Source: Streptomyces hayashii (GTDB lineage Bacteria > Actinomycetota > Actinomycetes > Streptomycetales > Streptomycetaceae). From it: DNA of 64,000 nucleotides. Location: the NCBI RefSeq assembly GCF_024539815.1, contig NZ_JAHHIU010000080.1, positions 62,001-126,000 of the forward strand, in the 5' to 3' direction. The notes beneath the pieces were generated by a model. That model saw only the letters and a program-made list of their open reading frames with translations. It did not search any database and was not told the DNA's origin. This document shows, in pieces, positions 46,461-56,359 of this stretch. Both the position numbers and the translations under genes were made by a program. Positions within the stretch are counted from its first letter, which is position 1; the number at the start of each line of letters is the position of its first letter.

Positions 46461-48845
46461 ATGCCCAAGGTCGAACACCAGGACGCCACCGTACTTTCCG
46501 ACGACGAACTGCGCACGCTGGACGCGCACTGGCGGGCCGCCAACTACCTTGCGGCGGGCCAGATCTACCTGATGTCCAACCCGCTGCTCACCGAGCCTCT
46601 GAGGCCCGAGCACATCAAGCCACGGCTGCTGGGCCACTGGGGCACCTCGCCCGGCCTCAACCTCGTGTACACGCACCTCAACCGGGTGATCAAGGCCCGG
46701 GGGCTGGACGCGCTGTGCGTGTGGGGTCCGGGGCACGGTGGTCCGTCGATCCTGGCCAACTCGTGGCTGGAGGGCAGCTACAGCGAGACCTATCCGGACG
46801 TGTCCCGGGACGGGGAGGGCATGGCGCGGCTGTTCCGGCAGTTCTCCTTCCCCGGCGGTGTGCCCAGTCACGTGGCACCGGAGACGCCCGGCTCGATCCA
46901 CGAGGGCGGTGAGCTCGGCTACTCGCTGGCGCACGCGTACGGCGCCGCCTTCGACAACCCGAACCTGCTGGTCGCCTGCGTGATCGGCGACGGCGAGGCG
47001 GAGACCGGACCGCTGGCCGCCGCCTGGCACTCCAACAAGTTTCTCGACCCCGCGCACGACGGCGCCGTCCTGCCGATCCTGCATCTCAACGGATACAAGA
47101 TCGCCAATCCCACGGTGCTCTCCCGGATCCCGGAGGCCGAGCTTGACGAACTGCTGCGGGGATACGGTCACGAGCCGGTCCATGTGACCGGTGACGACCC
47201 GGTCAAGGTGCACCGGGCCATGGCGGCGGCGATGGACGACGCCCTGGGCCGCATCGCGGTGATGCAGCAGACCGCCCGCGAGGACGGCGTCACCGAGCGA
47301 GTGCACTGGCCGATGATCGTGCTGCGCACTCCGAAGGGCTGGACCGGTCCCGCCGAGGTGGACGGCGTGCCCGTCGAGGGAACGTGGCGCGCCCACCAGG
47401 TCCCCCTGGCGGGCGTCCGCGAAAACCCCGAGCACCTAAGCCAGTTGGAAACCTGGCTGCGCTCGTACAAACTCCAGGAGCTCTTCGGCGCCGACGGCCG
47501 ACCCGTGGCCGACGTCCTCGCCTGCATTCCCGAGGGCGCCAAGCGGCTGGGTGCCACCCCGCACGCCAACGGCGGCCTGCTCGTCCGGGACCTGCCCCTC
47601 GCACCGCTCGACGAGTTCGCCGTACCTGTCGACAAGCCGGGCACGACCCTGCACGAGCCGACCCGGGTCCTCGGCGACCTCCTGGCGCGGGTGATGAAGG
47701 ACACCGGCGGACGGCGGGACTTCCGCCTTGTCGGCCCGGACGAGACCGCCTCCAACCGGCTCCAAGCCGTCTTCGACATCAGCGGAAAGGCGTGGCAGGC
47801 CGAACACCTGCCGGTCGACGAACACCTGGAGCATCACGGCCGGGTGATGGAGATCCTGTCGGAGCACACCTGCCAGGGCTGGCTGGAGGGGTACCTGCTG
47901 ACCGGCCGACACGGGATGTTCTCCTGCTACGAGGCGTTCGTCCACATCGTCGACTCCATGGTCAACCAGCACATCAAGTGGCTGCGGACATCCCGGGAGT
48001 TGCCGTGGCGTGCGCCCATCGCCTCCCTCAACTACCTGCTCACCTCGCACGTGTGGCGCCAGGACCACAACGGCTTCTCCCATCAGGACCCCGGCTTCGT
48101 CGACCACGTCCTCAACAAGAGCCCCGAGGTCGTCCGCGTCTACCTCCCGCCGGACGCCAACACGCTCCTGTCGGTCGCGGACCACGTCCTGCGCAGCCGC
48201 GACTACGTCAACGTCATCGTGGCGGGCAAGCAGCCCTGCTTCGACTGGCTCTCCATGGACGCCGCCCGGGCCCACTGCACCCGCGGGGCCGGCATCTGGG
48301 AGTGGGCCGGCACCGACAACGGCACCCGCGAACCCGACGTGGTCCTCGCCTGCGCGGGCGACGTGCCCACCCTGGAGGTGCTCGCCGCCGCCCAGCTGCT
48401 CCGCCGGCATCTGCCCGACCTGGCCGTGCGCGTGGTCAACGTCGTCGACATGACCCGGCTCCTCCCGCGCGAGGAACACCCGCACGGGATGAGCGACTTC
48501 GAGTACGACGGACTGTTCACCACCGACAGGCCGGTGATCTTCGCCTACCACGGCTATCCCTGGCTGATCCACCGCCTCGCCTACCGCCGCACCGGGCACA
48601 AGAACCTTCACGTGCGCGGCTACAAGGAGTCCGGCACGACGACGACGCCGTTCGACATGGTCGTCCGCAACGACCTCGACCGCTACCGCCTCGTCATGGA
48701 CGTCATCGACCGCGTCCCCGGCCTCGCGGTGCGCGCCGCCGCCGTACGCCAGCAGATGGCCGACGCCCGAACCCGCCACCACGCCTGGATCCGCGAGCAC
48801 GGCACCGACCTGCCCGAGGTCGCCGACTGGACCTGGAACGCCTGA
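46461..48845 (+). CDS. xfp: Phosphoketolase (xylulose 5-phosphate/fructose 6-phosphate)
   Basis: 794 residues, the normal length. Family segments are [54 protein letters not shown], the TPP motif [20 protein letters not shown], and the C-terminal [13 protein letters not shown] and [11 protein letters not shown]. It splits xylulose 5-phosphate or fructose 6-phosphate with phosphate to acetyl phosphate plus glyceraldehyde 3-phosphate or erythrose 4-phosphate. The ATG at 46461 has GGAG 5 bp upstream; ATG 46443 is the alternative. No acetate kinase or phosphotransacetylase lies in the window to use the acetyl phosphate. Confidence 0.95.
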   Translation: MPKVEHQDATVLSDDELRTLDAHWRAANYLAAGQIYLMSNPLLTEPLRPEHIKPRLLGHWGTSPGLNLVYTHLNRVIKARGLDALCVWGPGHGGPSILANSWLEGSYSETYPDVSRDGEGMARLFRQFSFPGGVPSHVAPETPGSIHEGGELGYSLAHAYGAAFDNPNLLVACVIGDGEAETGPLAAAWHSNKFLDPAHDGAVLPILHLNGYKIANPTVLSRIPEAELDELLRGYGHEPVHVTGDDPVKVHRAMAAAMDDALGRIAVMQQTAREDGVTERVHWPMIVLRTPKGWTGPAEVDGVPVEGTWRAHQVPLAGVRENPEHLSQLETWLRSYKLQELFGADGRPVADVLACIPEGAKRLGATPHANGGLLVRDLPLAPLDEFAVPVDKPGTTLHEPTRVLGDLLARVMKDTGGRRDFRLVGPDETASNRLQAVFDISGKAWQAEHLPVDEHLEHHGRVMEILSEHTCQGWLEGYLLTGRHGMFSCYEAFVHIVDSMVNQHIKWLRTSRELPWRAPIASLNYLLTSHVWRQDHNGFSHQDPGFVDHVLNKSPEVVRVYLPPDANTLLSVADHVLRSRDYVNVIVAGKQPCFDWLSMDAARAHCTRGAGIWEWAGTDNGTREPDVVLACAGDVPTLEVLAAAQLLRRHLPDLAVRVVNVVDMTRLLPREEHPHGMSDFEYDGLFTTDRPVIFAYHGYPWLIHRLAYRRTGHKNLHVRGYKESGTTTTPFDMVVRNDLDRYRLVMDVIDRVPGLAVRAAAVRQQMADARTRHHAWIREHGTDLPEVADWTWNA

Positions 48846-48877
48846 CCGCCCCTCTCCCCCGAAAGGAGCTCACCGCC

Positions 48878-48963
48878 ATGACCGTACGCGGGGGCATCAA
48901 CGGCATCGGCCGCAGCTACCTGCGCGCCGCCCTCCACCGTGCCGAGGAAGGCACCCAGGAGGT
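48878..48963 (+). pseudogene. N-terminal scrap of glyceraldehyde-3-phosphate dehydrogenase
   Basis: After AAAGGAGCTCACCGCC the frame reads MTVRGGINGIGRSYLRAALH and RAEEGTQEVD. This matches the start of GAPDH (typically VGINGFGRIGRNYLRAAL) with a three-residue loss inside the NAD motif. It ends abruptly where a flavodoxin fragment begins. GAPDH would take the glyceraldehyde 3-phosphate that phosphoketolase makes, so the original order xfp-gap makes sense. Confidence 0.72.
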
Positions 48964-48966
48964 CGA

Positions 48967-49083
48967 TTGCGCCCCGTGTGGTTCGTCAGCAGCGGACCGC
49001 TCGACGCCTCGGCCTCCGAGCGGGACATCCCGCCCGACGCTCACGTACTGGCCCGCGCGGGCCCGCGGCGCCGGTTACAGTAG
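48967..49083 (+). pseudogene. Fragment of a flavodoxin-domain gene
   Basis: In the next frame the sequence reads RPVWFVSSGPLDASASERD then IPPDAHVLARAG and stops. This is nearly identical to residues about 78-100 of the intact flavodoxin at 60215-60724 (RPLWFFSSGPLDASASERD). The fragment is joined directly to the GAPDH scrap, so a deletion or recombination fused the two genes. The remaining 100 bp up to 49182 hold no gene that I can recognise. Confidence 0.75.
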
Positions 49084-49182
49084 CTGTCCGCCGGGCGGAG
49101 CAGGAAGGACATACGCCAGGCGTCATGAGTTCCCCCGCCGTGTCGACGTGCGCGGCGGTGGTGGCGCGACGGGCGGACCGGT

Positions 49183-49406
49183 TCAGCGCGGGGATCCGGA
49201 ACCGTCGTGCCCGGGCGTCTGGGGACCGGGCCGTTCGCGGCGGATCAGGTCGGTCTCGCAGACCACTTCGACGAGCTTGCCGTCGTGCACGACGGGCAGC
49301 CCACTGTTCCGATGCCGGCCCAGCAGCCGCACGACGTCCATGAACGGCTCTACCGGCGCGCCTCGACGACGTCACAGGTCATCACTTCACCGACGATGCG
49401 GGCCAT
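49183..49406 (-). pseudogene. Frameshifted CBS-domain protein
   Basis: After GGAGGTGGTCGGC the minus strand starts MARIVGEVMTCDVVEARR and stops. In a neighbouring frame it continues VEPFMDVVRLLGRHRNSGLP and VVHDGKLVEVVCETDLIRRE, the body of a CBS domain, to TGA at 49183-49185. One indel near 49350 separates the two. It lies 20 bp past the start side of the pyruvate phosphate dikinase stop and would be the next gene of that run. Intact relatives in the window are longer and carry two CBS domains. Confidence 0.65.
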
Positions 49407-49426
49407 GCCGACCACCTCCTTGCTTG

Positions 49427-52111
49427 TCACCTGCTGTCACTCGTTCCGGTCTCGGGAAGCGCGGCCCGTCCGGCCTCCAGCCGTGCGACGGGGACGCGGA
49501 ACGGCGAGCAGGAGACGTAGTCCAGTCCCGCGGCGTGGAAGAAGTGGACGGATTCGGGATCGCCGCCGTGCTCGCCGCAGACGCCGATCTTCAGGTCGGG
49601 GCGTGCGGCGCGGCCCTCGTCGACCGCGATCCGGACCAGTCGGCCCACTCCGTCGCGGTCGAGGGTCTCGAAGGGGGAGGTGGCGAAGATCCCCTTGTCG
49701 AGGTAGGCGGAGAAGAAGGCCGCCTCGACGTCGTCGCGGGAGAAGCCCCAGGTGGTCTGGGTGAGGTCGTTGGTGCCGAAGGAGAAGAACTCCGCCTCCT
49801 CGGCGATCCGGCCGGCCGTCAGCGCGGCCCGGGGCAGCTCGATCATGGTGCCGACCGGGCAGTGCACGGGGACGCCGGACTTGATGGAGACCTCGGCGAG
49901 GACTCGTTCCACTTCCTCGCGCTCGATGCGCAGTTCCTCGACGGCGCCGACCAGCGGCACCATGATCTCCGCCTGGGGGGAGCCCCCGGCCCTTGTGCGT
50001 TCCACGACCGCCTCTGCGATGGCCCGCACCTGCATGGCGACCAGTCCCGGCACGACCAGGCCCAGGCGGACCCCGCGCAGCCCGAGCATCGGGTTCTCCT
50101 CGTGCATGCGGTTGACGGCGTCGAGCAGCTCGGTGTCGTGCGGGTCAGGCACAGAGCCGTGTGCCTCGGTGGTGGCGATGCGCACGGCGAGGTCGGTGCG
50201 GTCGGGCAGGAACTCGTGCAGGGGAGGGTCGATGAGCCGGATGGTGACCGGCAGGCCGTCCATCGCCTCCAGGATGCCGATGAAGTCCTTTCGCTGGAGC
50301 GGCAGCAGCGCGCTCAGTGCCGCCTCGCGCTCGGTCTCGTCGCGGGCCAGGATCATCGCCTCGACCAGCTTGCGGCGCTCGCCGAGGAACATGTGCTCGG
50401 TGCGGCACAGCCCGACGCCCTGTGCGCCGAACCGCCGGGCGCGGGTGGCATCCTCGGGGGTGTCGGCGTTGGCTCGTACCTCCAGCCGCCGGGCGTCGTC
50501 GGCCCGTTCCATGGCGCGGGCCACGGCATCCACCAGTCCGGCGGACCGCTCGCCCGTCTCGAAGTAGCGCATCACCGCGGAGTCGACGAGCGGAGCGGCG
50601 CCCAGGTACACAACGCCCTCGGAGCCGTCGACGGAGACGACCGTGCCCTCCTCCACGATGGTGTCGCCCACGGTGAAGCGCCGCGCCGCGGTGTCCACGG
50701 TGAGGGCCTCGGCACCGCACACGCACACCGTGCCCATGCCGCGGGCGACCACGGCCGCGTGGCTGGTCTTGCCGCCGCGGCTGGTCAGGACCGCCTGTGC
50801 GGCGATCATGCCGGGTAGATCGTCAGGGGTGGTCTCCTGACGTACGAGGACGACCTTCTCGCCCGCGGCGGCCCGGCGGACTGCCTCGGCCGAGTCGAAC
50901 ACCGCAGCGCCCACGGCCGCGCCGGGCGAGGCAGGCAGGCCGTGCGCGAGCGCCTCGCCGACGGTCGCGGTGTCGAAGCGGGGGAACATCAGACGGGCGA
51001 GGCCGTCCCCGCTGACGCGGGCCAGGCCCTCGTCGGCGGTGATCAGGTTCTCGTCGGCCAGCTCGGCGGCGATGGCGAACGCGGCCTCGGCGGTGCGCTT
51101 GCCCACCCGGGTCTGGAGCATCCACAGTCGGCCGCGCTCGATGGTGAACTCGATGTCGCACAGGTCCCGGTAGTGGGTCTCCAACGTCCGCAGGTGGCCG
51201 CGGAGTTGCTCGTAGGAGACGGGATCCAGGTCCCCCAGGGCGGTCAGCGCGACGGTGTTGCGGATGCCGGAGACGACGTCCTCGCCCTGTGCGTTCGCCA
51301 GGTAGTCGCCGTACAGGCCGGGCCGCCCCGTGGCCGGGTCGCGGGTGAAGGCGACGCCGCTGCCGGAGTCGGACCCGAGATTGCCGAAGACCATGGTCTG
51401 CACATTGACCGCCGTGCCCAGGTCGTCGGCGATGTGCTCGCGTCGGCGGTAGAGCCGGGCGCGCTCGCCGTTCCAGGACTCGAAGACGGCGAGGACGGCC
51501 CGGCGCAGCTGCTCGTCCGGGGACTGCGGGAAGTCCTCGCCGGTCTCCCGGCGGATCAGAGTCTTGTACGTTCCGACGAGCCCGGCCAGGTCTGCTGCGT
51601 CCAGGCCCAGGTCGTTCGCCGCGCCCCGGGCCCGTTTGAGGTCGGCCAGGGCGTTCTCGAACAGGGAGCCGTCGGCACCCATCACCGTGGTGCCGAACAT
51701 CTGCACGAGCCGACGGTAGGAATCCCAGGCGAAGCGTTCGTTCCCGGATACCTTCGCCAGGCCGAGGACGGAGCCGTCGTCAAGGCCGATGTCGAGGATC
51801 GTCTCCATCATGCCTGGCATGGAGAACCGTGCCCCGGAGCGGACAGACAGCAGCAGCGGGTCGTCGGGCTGCCCCAGCCGTCGTCCTGCGGCCTGCTCCA
51901 GAGCGGCCAGGTGCGCGGAGATCTCACGGCCCAGACCGTCCGGCTCGCTGCCGGTGGCCAGGAAGGCCCGGCAGGCGTCGGTGGTCACGGTGAAGCCTGG
52001 CGGGACCGGCAGGCCCATCCGGGTCATCTCGGCCAGGTTCGCGCCCTTGCCACCGAGCAGGTCGGCCTGGTCGCGGCCGCCTTCTGCGAAGTCGTACACG
52101 TAACGGACCAT
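49427..52111 (-). CDS. ppdK: Pyruvate, phosphate dikinase
   Basis: 894 residues, full length. The N-terminal ATP-grasp part begins YVYDFAEGG and holds GGKGANLAEMTRMGLPVPPG and SVRSGARFSMPGMM. The phospho-carrier His451 lies in GGKTSHAAVVARGMG. The C-terminal PEP/pyruvate barrel holds GLCRTEHMF, FFSFGTNDLTQTTWGFSRDD and the acid/base Cys845 in GVCGEHGGDP. It interconverts pyruvate, ATP and phosphate with PEP, AMP and pyrophosphate. In low-energy cells it can run toward pyruvate and use pyrophosphate for ATP. It lies 178 bp after a CBS-BON gene on the same strand. Confidence 0.96.
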   Translation of the reverse strand: MVRYVYDFAEGGRDQADLLGGKGANLAEMTRMGLPVPPGFTVTTDACRAFLATGSEPDGLGREISAHLAALEQAAGRRLGQPDDPLLLSVRSGARFSMPGMMETILDIGLDDGSVLGLAKVSGNERFAWDSYRRLVQMFGTTVMGADGSLFENALADLKRARGAANDLGLDAADLAGLVGTYKTLIRRETGEDFPQSPDEQLRRAVLAVFESWNGERARLYRRREHIADDLGTAVNVQTMVFGNLGSDSGSGVAFTRDPATGRPGLYGDYLANAQGEDVVSGIRNTVALTALGDLDPVSYEQLRGHLRTLETHYRDLCDIEFTIERGRLWMLQTRVGKRTAEAAFAIAAELADENLITADEGLARVSGDGLARLMFPRFDTATVGEALAHGLPASPGAAVGAAVFDSAEAVRRAAAGEKVVLVRQETTPDDLPGMIAAQAVLTSRGGKTSHAAVVARGMGTVCVCGAEALTVDTAARRFTVGDTIVEEGTVVSVDGSEGVVYLGAAPLVDSAVMRYFETGERSAGLVDAVARAMERADDARRLEVRANADTPEDATRARRFGAQGVGLCRTEHMFLGERRKLVEAMILARDETEREAALSALLPLQRKDFIGILEAMDGLPVTIRLIDPPLHEFLPDRTDLAVRIATTEAHGSVPDPHDTELLDAVNRMHEENPMLGLRGVRLGLVVPGLVAMQVRAIAEAVVERTRAGGSPQAEIMVPLVGAVEELRIEREEVERVLAEVSIKSGVPVHCPVGTMIELPRAALTAGRIAEEAEFFSFGTNDLTQTTWGFSRDDVEAAFFSAYLDKGIFATSPFETLDRDGVGRLVRIAVDEGRAARPDLKIGVCGEHGGDPESVHFFHAAGLDYVSCSPFRVPVARLEAGRAALPETGTSDSR

Positions 52112-52289
52112 GACACCGGGCTCCTCCGTCGGCCTTCGGGCTGACCGGGCACCGGGACCTCGACGTCAAGCTCGACCGGGACATAGGGGGTATCCATGGT
52201 GGGCAGACCCAGCGCCTCCCGCCCCGCAGAGCCGATGCCCGTGTTCCTCTGGAGGGCGGTGGTCGCACCTCGTCCACGGCGGATGGGGT

Positions 52290-52961
52290 TCACCGCCCCG
52301 GTGTACCGGCTGTGGTCCCGCTGCCGGCGCGGAGGTGATGCGTAACGTCGACGACACCGTCGACGCTTTCGGACAGGCGTACCGCGATGGGGATGAGGCT
52401 TTCCTGTGGCAGGGTGCCGTCGAGTGTCACCCGTCCGTCGGCGACCCGGACGCTGACCTCGCCGGGGCGCAGGCCGAGGCTCCGGGTCATGACATCCGTG
52501 GTGATCTCCTCCTGGATGGCGATGTCTCGCCGCAGGAAGACGTGCAGCAGGTCATCGCGGCTGACGATGCCCACCAGCAGGCCGAGGTCGTCCACGACGG
52601 GCAGCCGTTTGACGTGGTGGCGGGCCATGGCACGGGCCGCTTCCACGACCGACCACTGAGGCCGCGCCGTGACGGCGGGGCTCGTCATCAGCTCCCCGGC
52701 GGTCAGCGCGTGCGCCTTGGCGCTCTCCGCCGGCAATAGGTGCGTGGCGCTCAGGTGTCCGCCCGGATCCGCCTGGCTTTCCTGTCTGCGCAGCAGGTCC
52801 GCCTCCGACACCACGCCGATCGGGCGGCCTTGATCATCGACGACGGGTACCGCGGTGATGTCGTGCTCCGTGACGTTCTGGACGATGTCCTTGAAGCCCA
52901 TGTCACGCCGCACACTCACCACAGCCGTGGTCATGAGGTCTCCGACCAGTCGATGCAGCAT
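52290..52961 (-). CDS. CBS-CBS-BON protein
   Basis: 223 residues. First CBS domain VGDLMTTAVVSVRRDMGFKD to PIGVVSEADLLRRQES; second AGELMTSPAVTARPQWSVVE to HVKRLPVVDDLGLLVGIVSR; BON domain VSVRVADGRVTLDGTLPQES to VVDVTHHL. It is closely built like the protein at 55658-56335. The ATG at 52959-52961 follows GGAGGGAGCGAA. Proposed adenylate sensing is from the family, not from this sequence. It precedes pyruvate phosphate dikinase on the same strand. Confidence 0.93.
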   Translation of the reverse strand: MLHRLVGDLMTTAVVSVRRDMGFKDIVQNVTEHDITAVPVVDDQGRPIGVVSEADLLRRQESQADPGGHLSATHLLPAESAKAHALTAGELMTSPAVTARPQWSVVEAARAMARHHVKRLPVVDDLGLLVGIVSRDDLLHVFLRRDIAIQEEITTDVMTRSLGLRPGEVSVRVADGRVTLDGTLPQESLIPIAVRLSESVDGVVDVTHHLRAGSGTTAGTPGR

Positions 52962-53566
52962 TTCGCTCCCTCCTCACGTCCTCGCGGCACAGGTTCACTC
53001 TCCACTGTCCGCCCCTTGGAGAGCGCCTGCATTTCACGCGTTCGGGAGTTGCCTCCGCCGACCGGCACCGGCTCGTGCTCGCGGCCCGGCGCTTCAAGGG
53101 ACCGACTCGATCACCGGCGTCGTTATCGCCGTTGACGGCGCAACGGGCGGCGACGGCCAACGGCAGGGAGCCCCCACGGCTGACACCTGGCGCTCGGCGT
53201 TACCAGAGGTCCCGACAGCGGGGTCGCTCGGCTGTTGCGCAGGTGCGGGCGCTGGCCGCGCAGGGGGCGAGAACCGGCGATCTCGTCTGCCCGTCGTCAC
53301 GGTCCAGGCCACTCCTGCCACGCGGGCTCACCTAAGAGCACAACTACCGAGCAGGACCGGGTTACCGGTGTCAGCGGCTACGGGAATGTCGGGTGCTCGC
53401 GGTGGCTCCCGCTGGGTGCGCGGCCAGCGAGAGTTGGACCTGTGCAGGTGATGTCGCCGCCGGGTGCCGCAGGTCCCGCGTAGCGATTGCCCAGACGGCG
53501 GACGGCAGCAGTGCGTCCGTGACGCCGAGTGGGTCCGACACCACTGGCTTCCCGTAGCGGCTCGGC
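52962..53566. other. 605-bp region without a clear gene
   Basis: No frame shows a recognisable protein. A 67-codon minus-strand frame starts by overlap with the USP stop (ATGAGTGA, 53371-53574; MSEPSRYGKPVVSDPLG...). This mimics the way the kinase/ATPase start overlaps the twin USP at 21957 (MTEPGHHG). It may be a decayed start of the same partner gene, but similarity stops after three or four residues. Near 53098 GGGACCGACTCG gives a lone GGGAC-type half-site 130 bp before the CBS-BON gene. Confidence 0.35.
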
Positions 53567-54442
53567 TCACTCATGAGGGATGACGGCGACTGGGCAGCGC
53601 GCGTGGTGGACGGCGGCCTGGGCCACGGAGCCCAGGCGTGGTGGCGGGGCGTGGTGGCTGCGCCGGCCCACGATCAGGAGTTCGGCGCGCTCGGCGGCTG
53701 CTACGACGACCCTGGCGGGGCTCTCGAGGCGGATGTCGTCCGTCACGGCCACGCCCGGAAACTTCTCGCACCAGGGGCGGAGGGCCTGCCTCAGGTGCTT
53801 CTCCGCGTCCTGGATGATCTCCTGCGTCACGGTGTGGTCCACGCCCCAAGGGGCGTACGCGTGGATCGGGATGGCGCGGCCGTGAACGGCGCGGAGGGGC
53901 ACGTCCCGAGCTGCTGCGGTGGTGAAAGCGAATTCGAGCAGGTCGTCGCACGGACCGTGCAGCTTCAGCCCCACCACCACTCCGCCTGCCGCACCTGACT
54001 CAGACGCCGAGGACCCTTCCGCACGCTTGTCGGCGCGGACGAGGACCACGGGCCCCTCGGCGCTTGCCACGACGGACATGCTGATGTCACCGAGGAAGTA
54101 GCTCTCCACAGGAGTCAGGCCGCGCGAGCCGAGCACGAGCATCTCTGACTCGGACGCCGCTTGGATCAGTGCGTCCTGCGCGTCGTCGGCGACCAGGTTG
54201 CCGACGACGGTGAGGCCCGGGTGGTGTGTCTGGAGTTCCGTCTGGGCGTTGTGCACGAGCCGCTTCGCCCAGTAGTTCTGGTCGATTTCCGAGGGGACGG
54301 CGGTCGGTTCCGGCGCCAGTAGCGGCCACGCGTGCAGCAGGCGCAGGGTGAGTTTGCGCCGCTGGGCTTCGTCGGCGGCCCAGTGGGCAGCGGCGAGGCT
54401 CTCGGGTGAGCCGTCGAGGCCCACGGTGAGGACTCGTTCCAT
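53567..54442 (-). CDS. Universal stress protein, tandem UspA domains
   Basis: 291 residues and the twin of the USP at 21088-21957: VLTVGLDGSPESLAAAHWAA, EIDQNYWAKRLVHNAQTELQ, LGSRGLTPVESYFLGDISMS, ending CPVAVIPHE. The second ATP loop is weak (VGRRSHHAPPPRLGSVA), as in the twin. The ATG at 54440-54442 is set by the domain start and follows a GAGACGGAGG-like site also seen at the twin. It diverges from the USP at 54708. Confidence 0.93.
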   Translation of the reverse strand: MERVLTVGLDGSPESLAAAHWAADEAQRRKLTLRLLHAWPLLAPEPTAVPSEIDQNYWAKRLVHNAQTELQTHHPGLTVVGNLVADDAQDALIQAASESEMLVLGSRGLTPVESYFLGDISMSVVASAEGPVVLVRADKRAEGSSASESGAAGGVVVGLKLHGPCDDLLEFAFTTAAARDVPLRAVHGRAIPIHAYAPWGVDHTVTQEIIQDAEKHLRQALRPWCEKFPGVAVTDDIRLESPARVVVAAAERAELLIVGRRSHHAPPPRLGSVAQAAVHHARCPVAVIPHE

Positions 54443-54602
54443 GGCGACTGCCTCCGTCTCGTACGAAGCTGGGAAGGACGGTGAGTGTGGCCGCTGTCCG
54501 GACTGCTGCGGTCTCGGTGAGTCTTTGGCCGTGCGGGCCGGCGGTGGGACGTAGTCGGCGCAGCGCATGAGCATCTGTGCCGACGCGTTGACCACGGCGC
54601 TT

Positions 54603-54615
54603 CTCCCTTGAGGAG
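54603..54615. promoter_or_regulatory. Conserved inverted repeat between divergent USP genes (copy 2)
   Basis: CTCCC-TTG-AGGAG, one mismatch from the perfect palindrome at 20965-20977. It sits in the same wider block (on the minus strand GGGGTACTCCTCAAGGGAGA then AGCGCCG) and in the same place relative to the two USP genes, but with the whole pair inverted. Confidence 0.5.
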
Positions 54616-54707
54616 TACCCCAGATCTCCTCACGGCGCATGCGGTCCCGGAACGGCGGCGAACAAACGGACGGACGTGAAGTCCGGAACGCGGAGGAGGC
54701 GGAAGCA

Positions 54708-55526
54708 ATGACGGTTCCCCTGGTGGTCGGCATCGACGGGTCCAAGGCGAGCCTTGAGGCGGTGGACTGGGCCGCGGACGAGGCAGCCCGGCACGAGGTG
54801 CCGCTCCGTCTCCTGCACGCGGCCGCAGCGGGCCATGACGCGTCAGACCTGGTCGCCGCAGCCTCGGAGCGAGCCGGCAAGAGTGCTCCTGCAGTACGGC
54901 TGTCGAGTGAGGTGCTGTCCGAGGACGCGGCGTCCGCGCTGGTCGGCGAAGGACGCAACGCCCTCGCTCTGGTGCTTGGGTCCAGAGGGCTCGGAGGTCT
55001 CGCCGGGCTGCTCCTCGGCTCGGTCAGCCTGGCTGTGGCGGCCCGTGCCGACTGCCCGGTCGTCGTCGTGCGCGGCGGTGTGGAGCACCGGCACGGCCGG
55101 TTCGGGTGCGTCGTTGTCGGAGTCGAGGACGGGGAGGGCAGCGGTACGGCCGTGGAGTTCGCGTTCCGCGAGGCCCAGGTGCGGCGCAGTCGGCTCCTGG
55201 CGGTGCACACCTGGAGTGTCCCGGTAGGAAACCCTGGGCCTCCTGGCTTGTCCGGCTACGCTCTCCAAGCGCTCGATCGCCCGCCTGCCCAGGTGCTCGC
55301 CGACGCCTTGCGTGGCCCGGAACAGCGGTATCCGGACGTGCCGGTGAGCAGCGAGGTGGTCGAGGGCCCGGCACGACAGGCGCTCCTGAATGCCGCGTCC
55401 GCTGCTGATCTTCTCGTCGTCGGAGCCCGCCGACGACATGGGCACGTCGGTCTGCAGCTGGGCCTGGTCAACCATGCGGTGCTGCATCACGCGCCGTGTC
55501 CGATCGCGGTCGTTCCGCAGATATGA
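54708..55526 (+). CDS. Universal stress protein, tandem UspA domains
   Basis: 272 residues, the twin of the USP at 20058-20879: VPLVVGIDGSKASLEAVDWA, LGSRGLGGLAGLLLGSVSLA, VVVGVEDGEGSGTAVEFAF, VGARRRHGHVGLQLGLVNHA, ending CPIAVVPQI. Both ATP loops are complete. The ATG at 54708 follows GGAGGAGGCGGAAGCA. It converges on the CBS-BON gene at 55658. Confidence 0.93.
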   Translation: MTVPLVVGIDGSKASLEAVDWAADEAARHEVPLRLLHAAAAGHDASDLVAAASERAGKSAPAVRLSSEVLSEDAASALVGEGRNALALVLGSRGLGGLAGLLLGSVSLAVAARADCPVVVVRGGVEHRHGRFGCVVVGVEDGEGSGTAVEFAFREAQVRRSRLLAVHTWSVPVGNPGPPGLSGYALQALDRPPAQVLADALRGPEQRYPDVPVSSEVVEGPARQALLNAASAADLLVVGARRRHGHVGLQLGLVNHAVLHHAPCPIAVVPQI

Positions 55527-55657
55527 CCAGGTAGGGCTCGGATGGGGCTCAGTGTTACTTCGGTCGAGAGGCGGGTGAGAACTGTGCCAGACCACGTCGT
55601 GACCAGCGCCGACGCAGGCCGCTTTCCCCCCGGTGGCGGGGCCGCACTGCCTGACCT

Positions 55658-56335
55658 TCATTGCGCGCCCCCAGGTCCAGATGGAGTGGCGGACTCGCCG
55701 GTGAGTTGGGGCTCGACGTCCACGACGCCCTCCACGGCGCGCACGAGGCGCACGGCGACCGAGATGAGTGAGGTGTCGCGGATGTGTCCGCGGAGGGTGA
55801 CGACTCCCTCGTGCACGTTCACGTGGATGGCGTGGCTGAAGGCCGGGAAGAGGTAGGACACCACGGTGCGGCGGACCTCCTCCTCGATGTCCTCGTCCGA
55901 CCGAAGGAAGACCTTCAGCAGGTCGGCACGGCTGACGACGCCCTGGAGCATGCCGATGTCGTCGACCACAGGCAGACGCTTGACGTGCCGGACGGCCATG
56001 ATCCGGGCAGCCTGGGCCAGGGTGACGCCGGGGTGGACGGTGATAGCGGGGGTGCTCATGAGTTCTCCCGCCGTTGCTGCCCCTGCTTTGGCGACGTCGG
56101 ACAGACGCTGGCGTTGCTCCAAGAGGCTCGGGTCGCTGTCACGGAACTCCTCCTTGGGCAGCAGATCGGCCTCGGAGACGACACCGATGACGCGACCTTC
56201 GCCCTCAAGGACGGGCATGGCACTGACCTTCCACTGCTCCATGGTCCGCACGATCTCTTTGAAGGGCGCGTCGCGTCCGACAGCCACGACCGTCTGAGTC
56301 ATCACATCGCTCACGATGTGCGGGGTCTGCGGCAC
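55658..56335 (-). CDS. CBS-CBS-BON protein
   Basis: 225 residues. First CBS domain IVSDVMTQTVVAVGRDAPF to VIGVVSEADLLPKEEF; second AGELMSTPAITVHPGVTLAQ to HVKRLPVVDDIGMLQGVVSR; BON domain HVNVHEGVVTLRGHIRDTSL to VVDVEPQL. It is a paralogue of the protein at 52290-52961. It starts 24 bp after the cyclic-nucleotide-type protein and is probably co-transcribed with it. A scrap like its N-terminus occurs near 14.8 kb. Confidence 0.93.
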   Translation of the reverse strand: MPQTPHIVSDVMTQTVVAVGRDAPFKEIVRTMEQWKVSAMPVLEGEGRVIGVVSEADLLPKEEFRDSDPSLLEQRQRLSDVAKAGAATAGELMSTPAITVHPGVTLAQAARIMAVRHVKRLPVVDDIGMLQGVVSRADLLKVFLRSDEDIEEEVRRTVVSYLFPAFSHAIHVNVHEGVVTLRGHIRDTSLISVAVRLVRAVEGVVDVEPQLTGESATPSGPGGAQ

Positions 56336-56359
56336 TTCGAAGCACCTCGTCTCGCCTCG

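Noticed and set aside
47384..50818. A 1,144-codon open frame on the plus strand across phosphoketolase and pyruvate dikinase
   Set aside because: It is out of frame with phosphoketolase and antisense to the dikinase, is Arg/Pro/Gly-rich and has no domain; a typical shadow in high-GC DNA. Only the short GAPDH start inside it is real.
53371..53574. A 67-codon frame overlapping a USP stop by ATGAGTGA
   Set aside because: Position is suggestive, but there is no family match and no support from codon use beyond the first residues.
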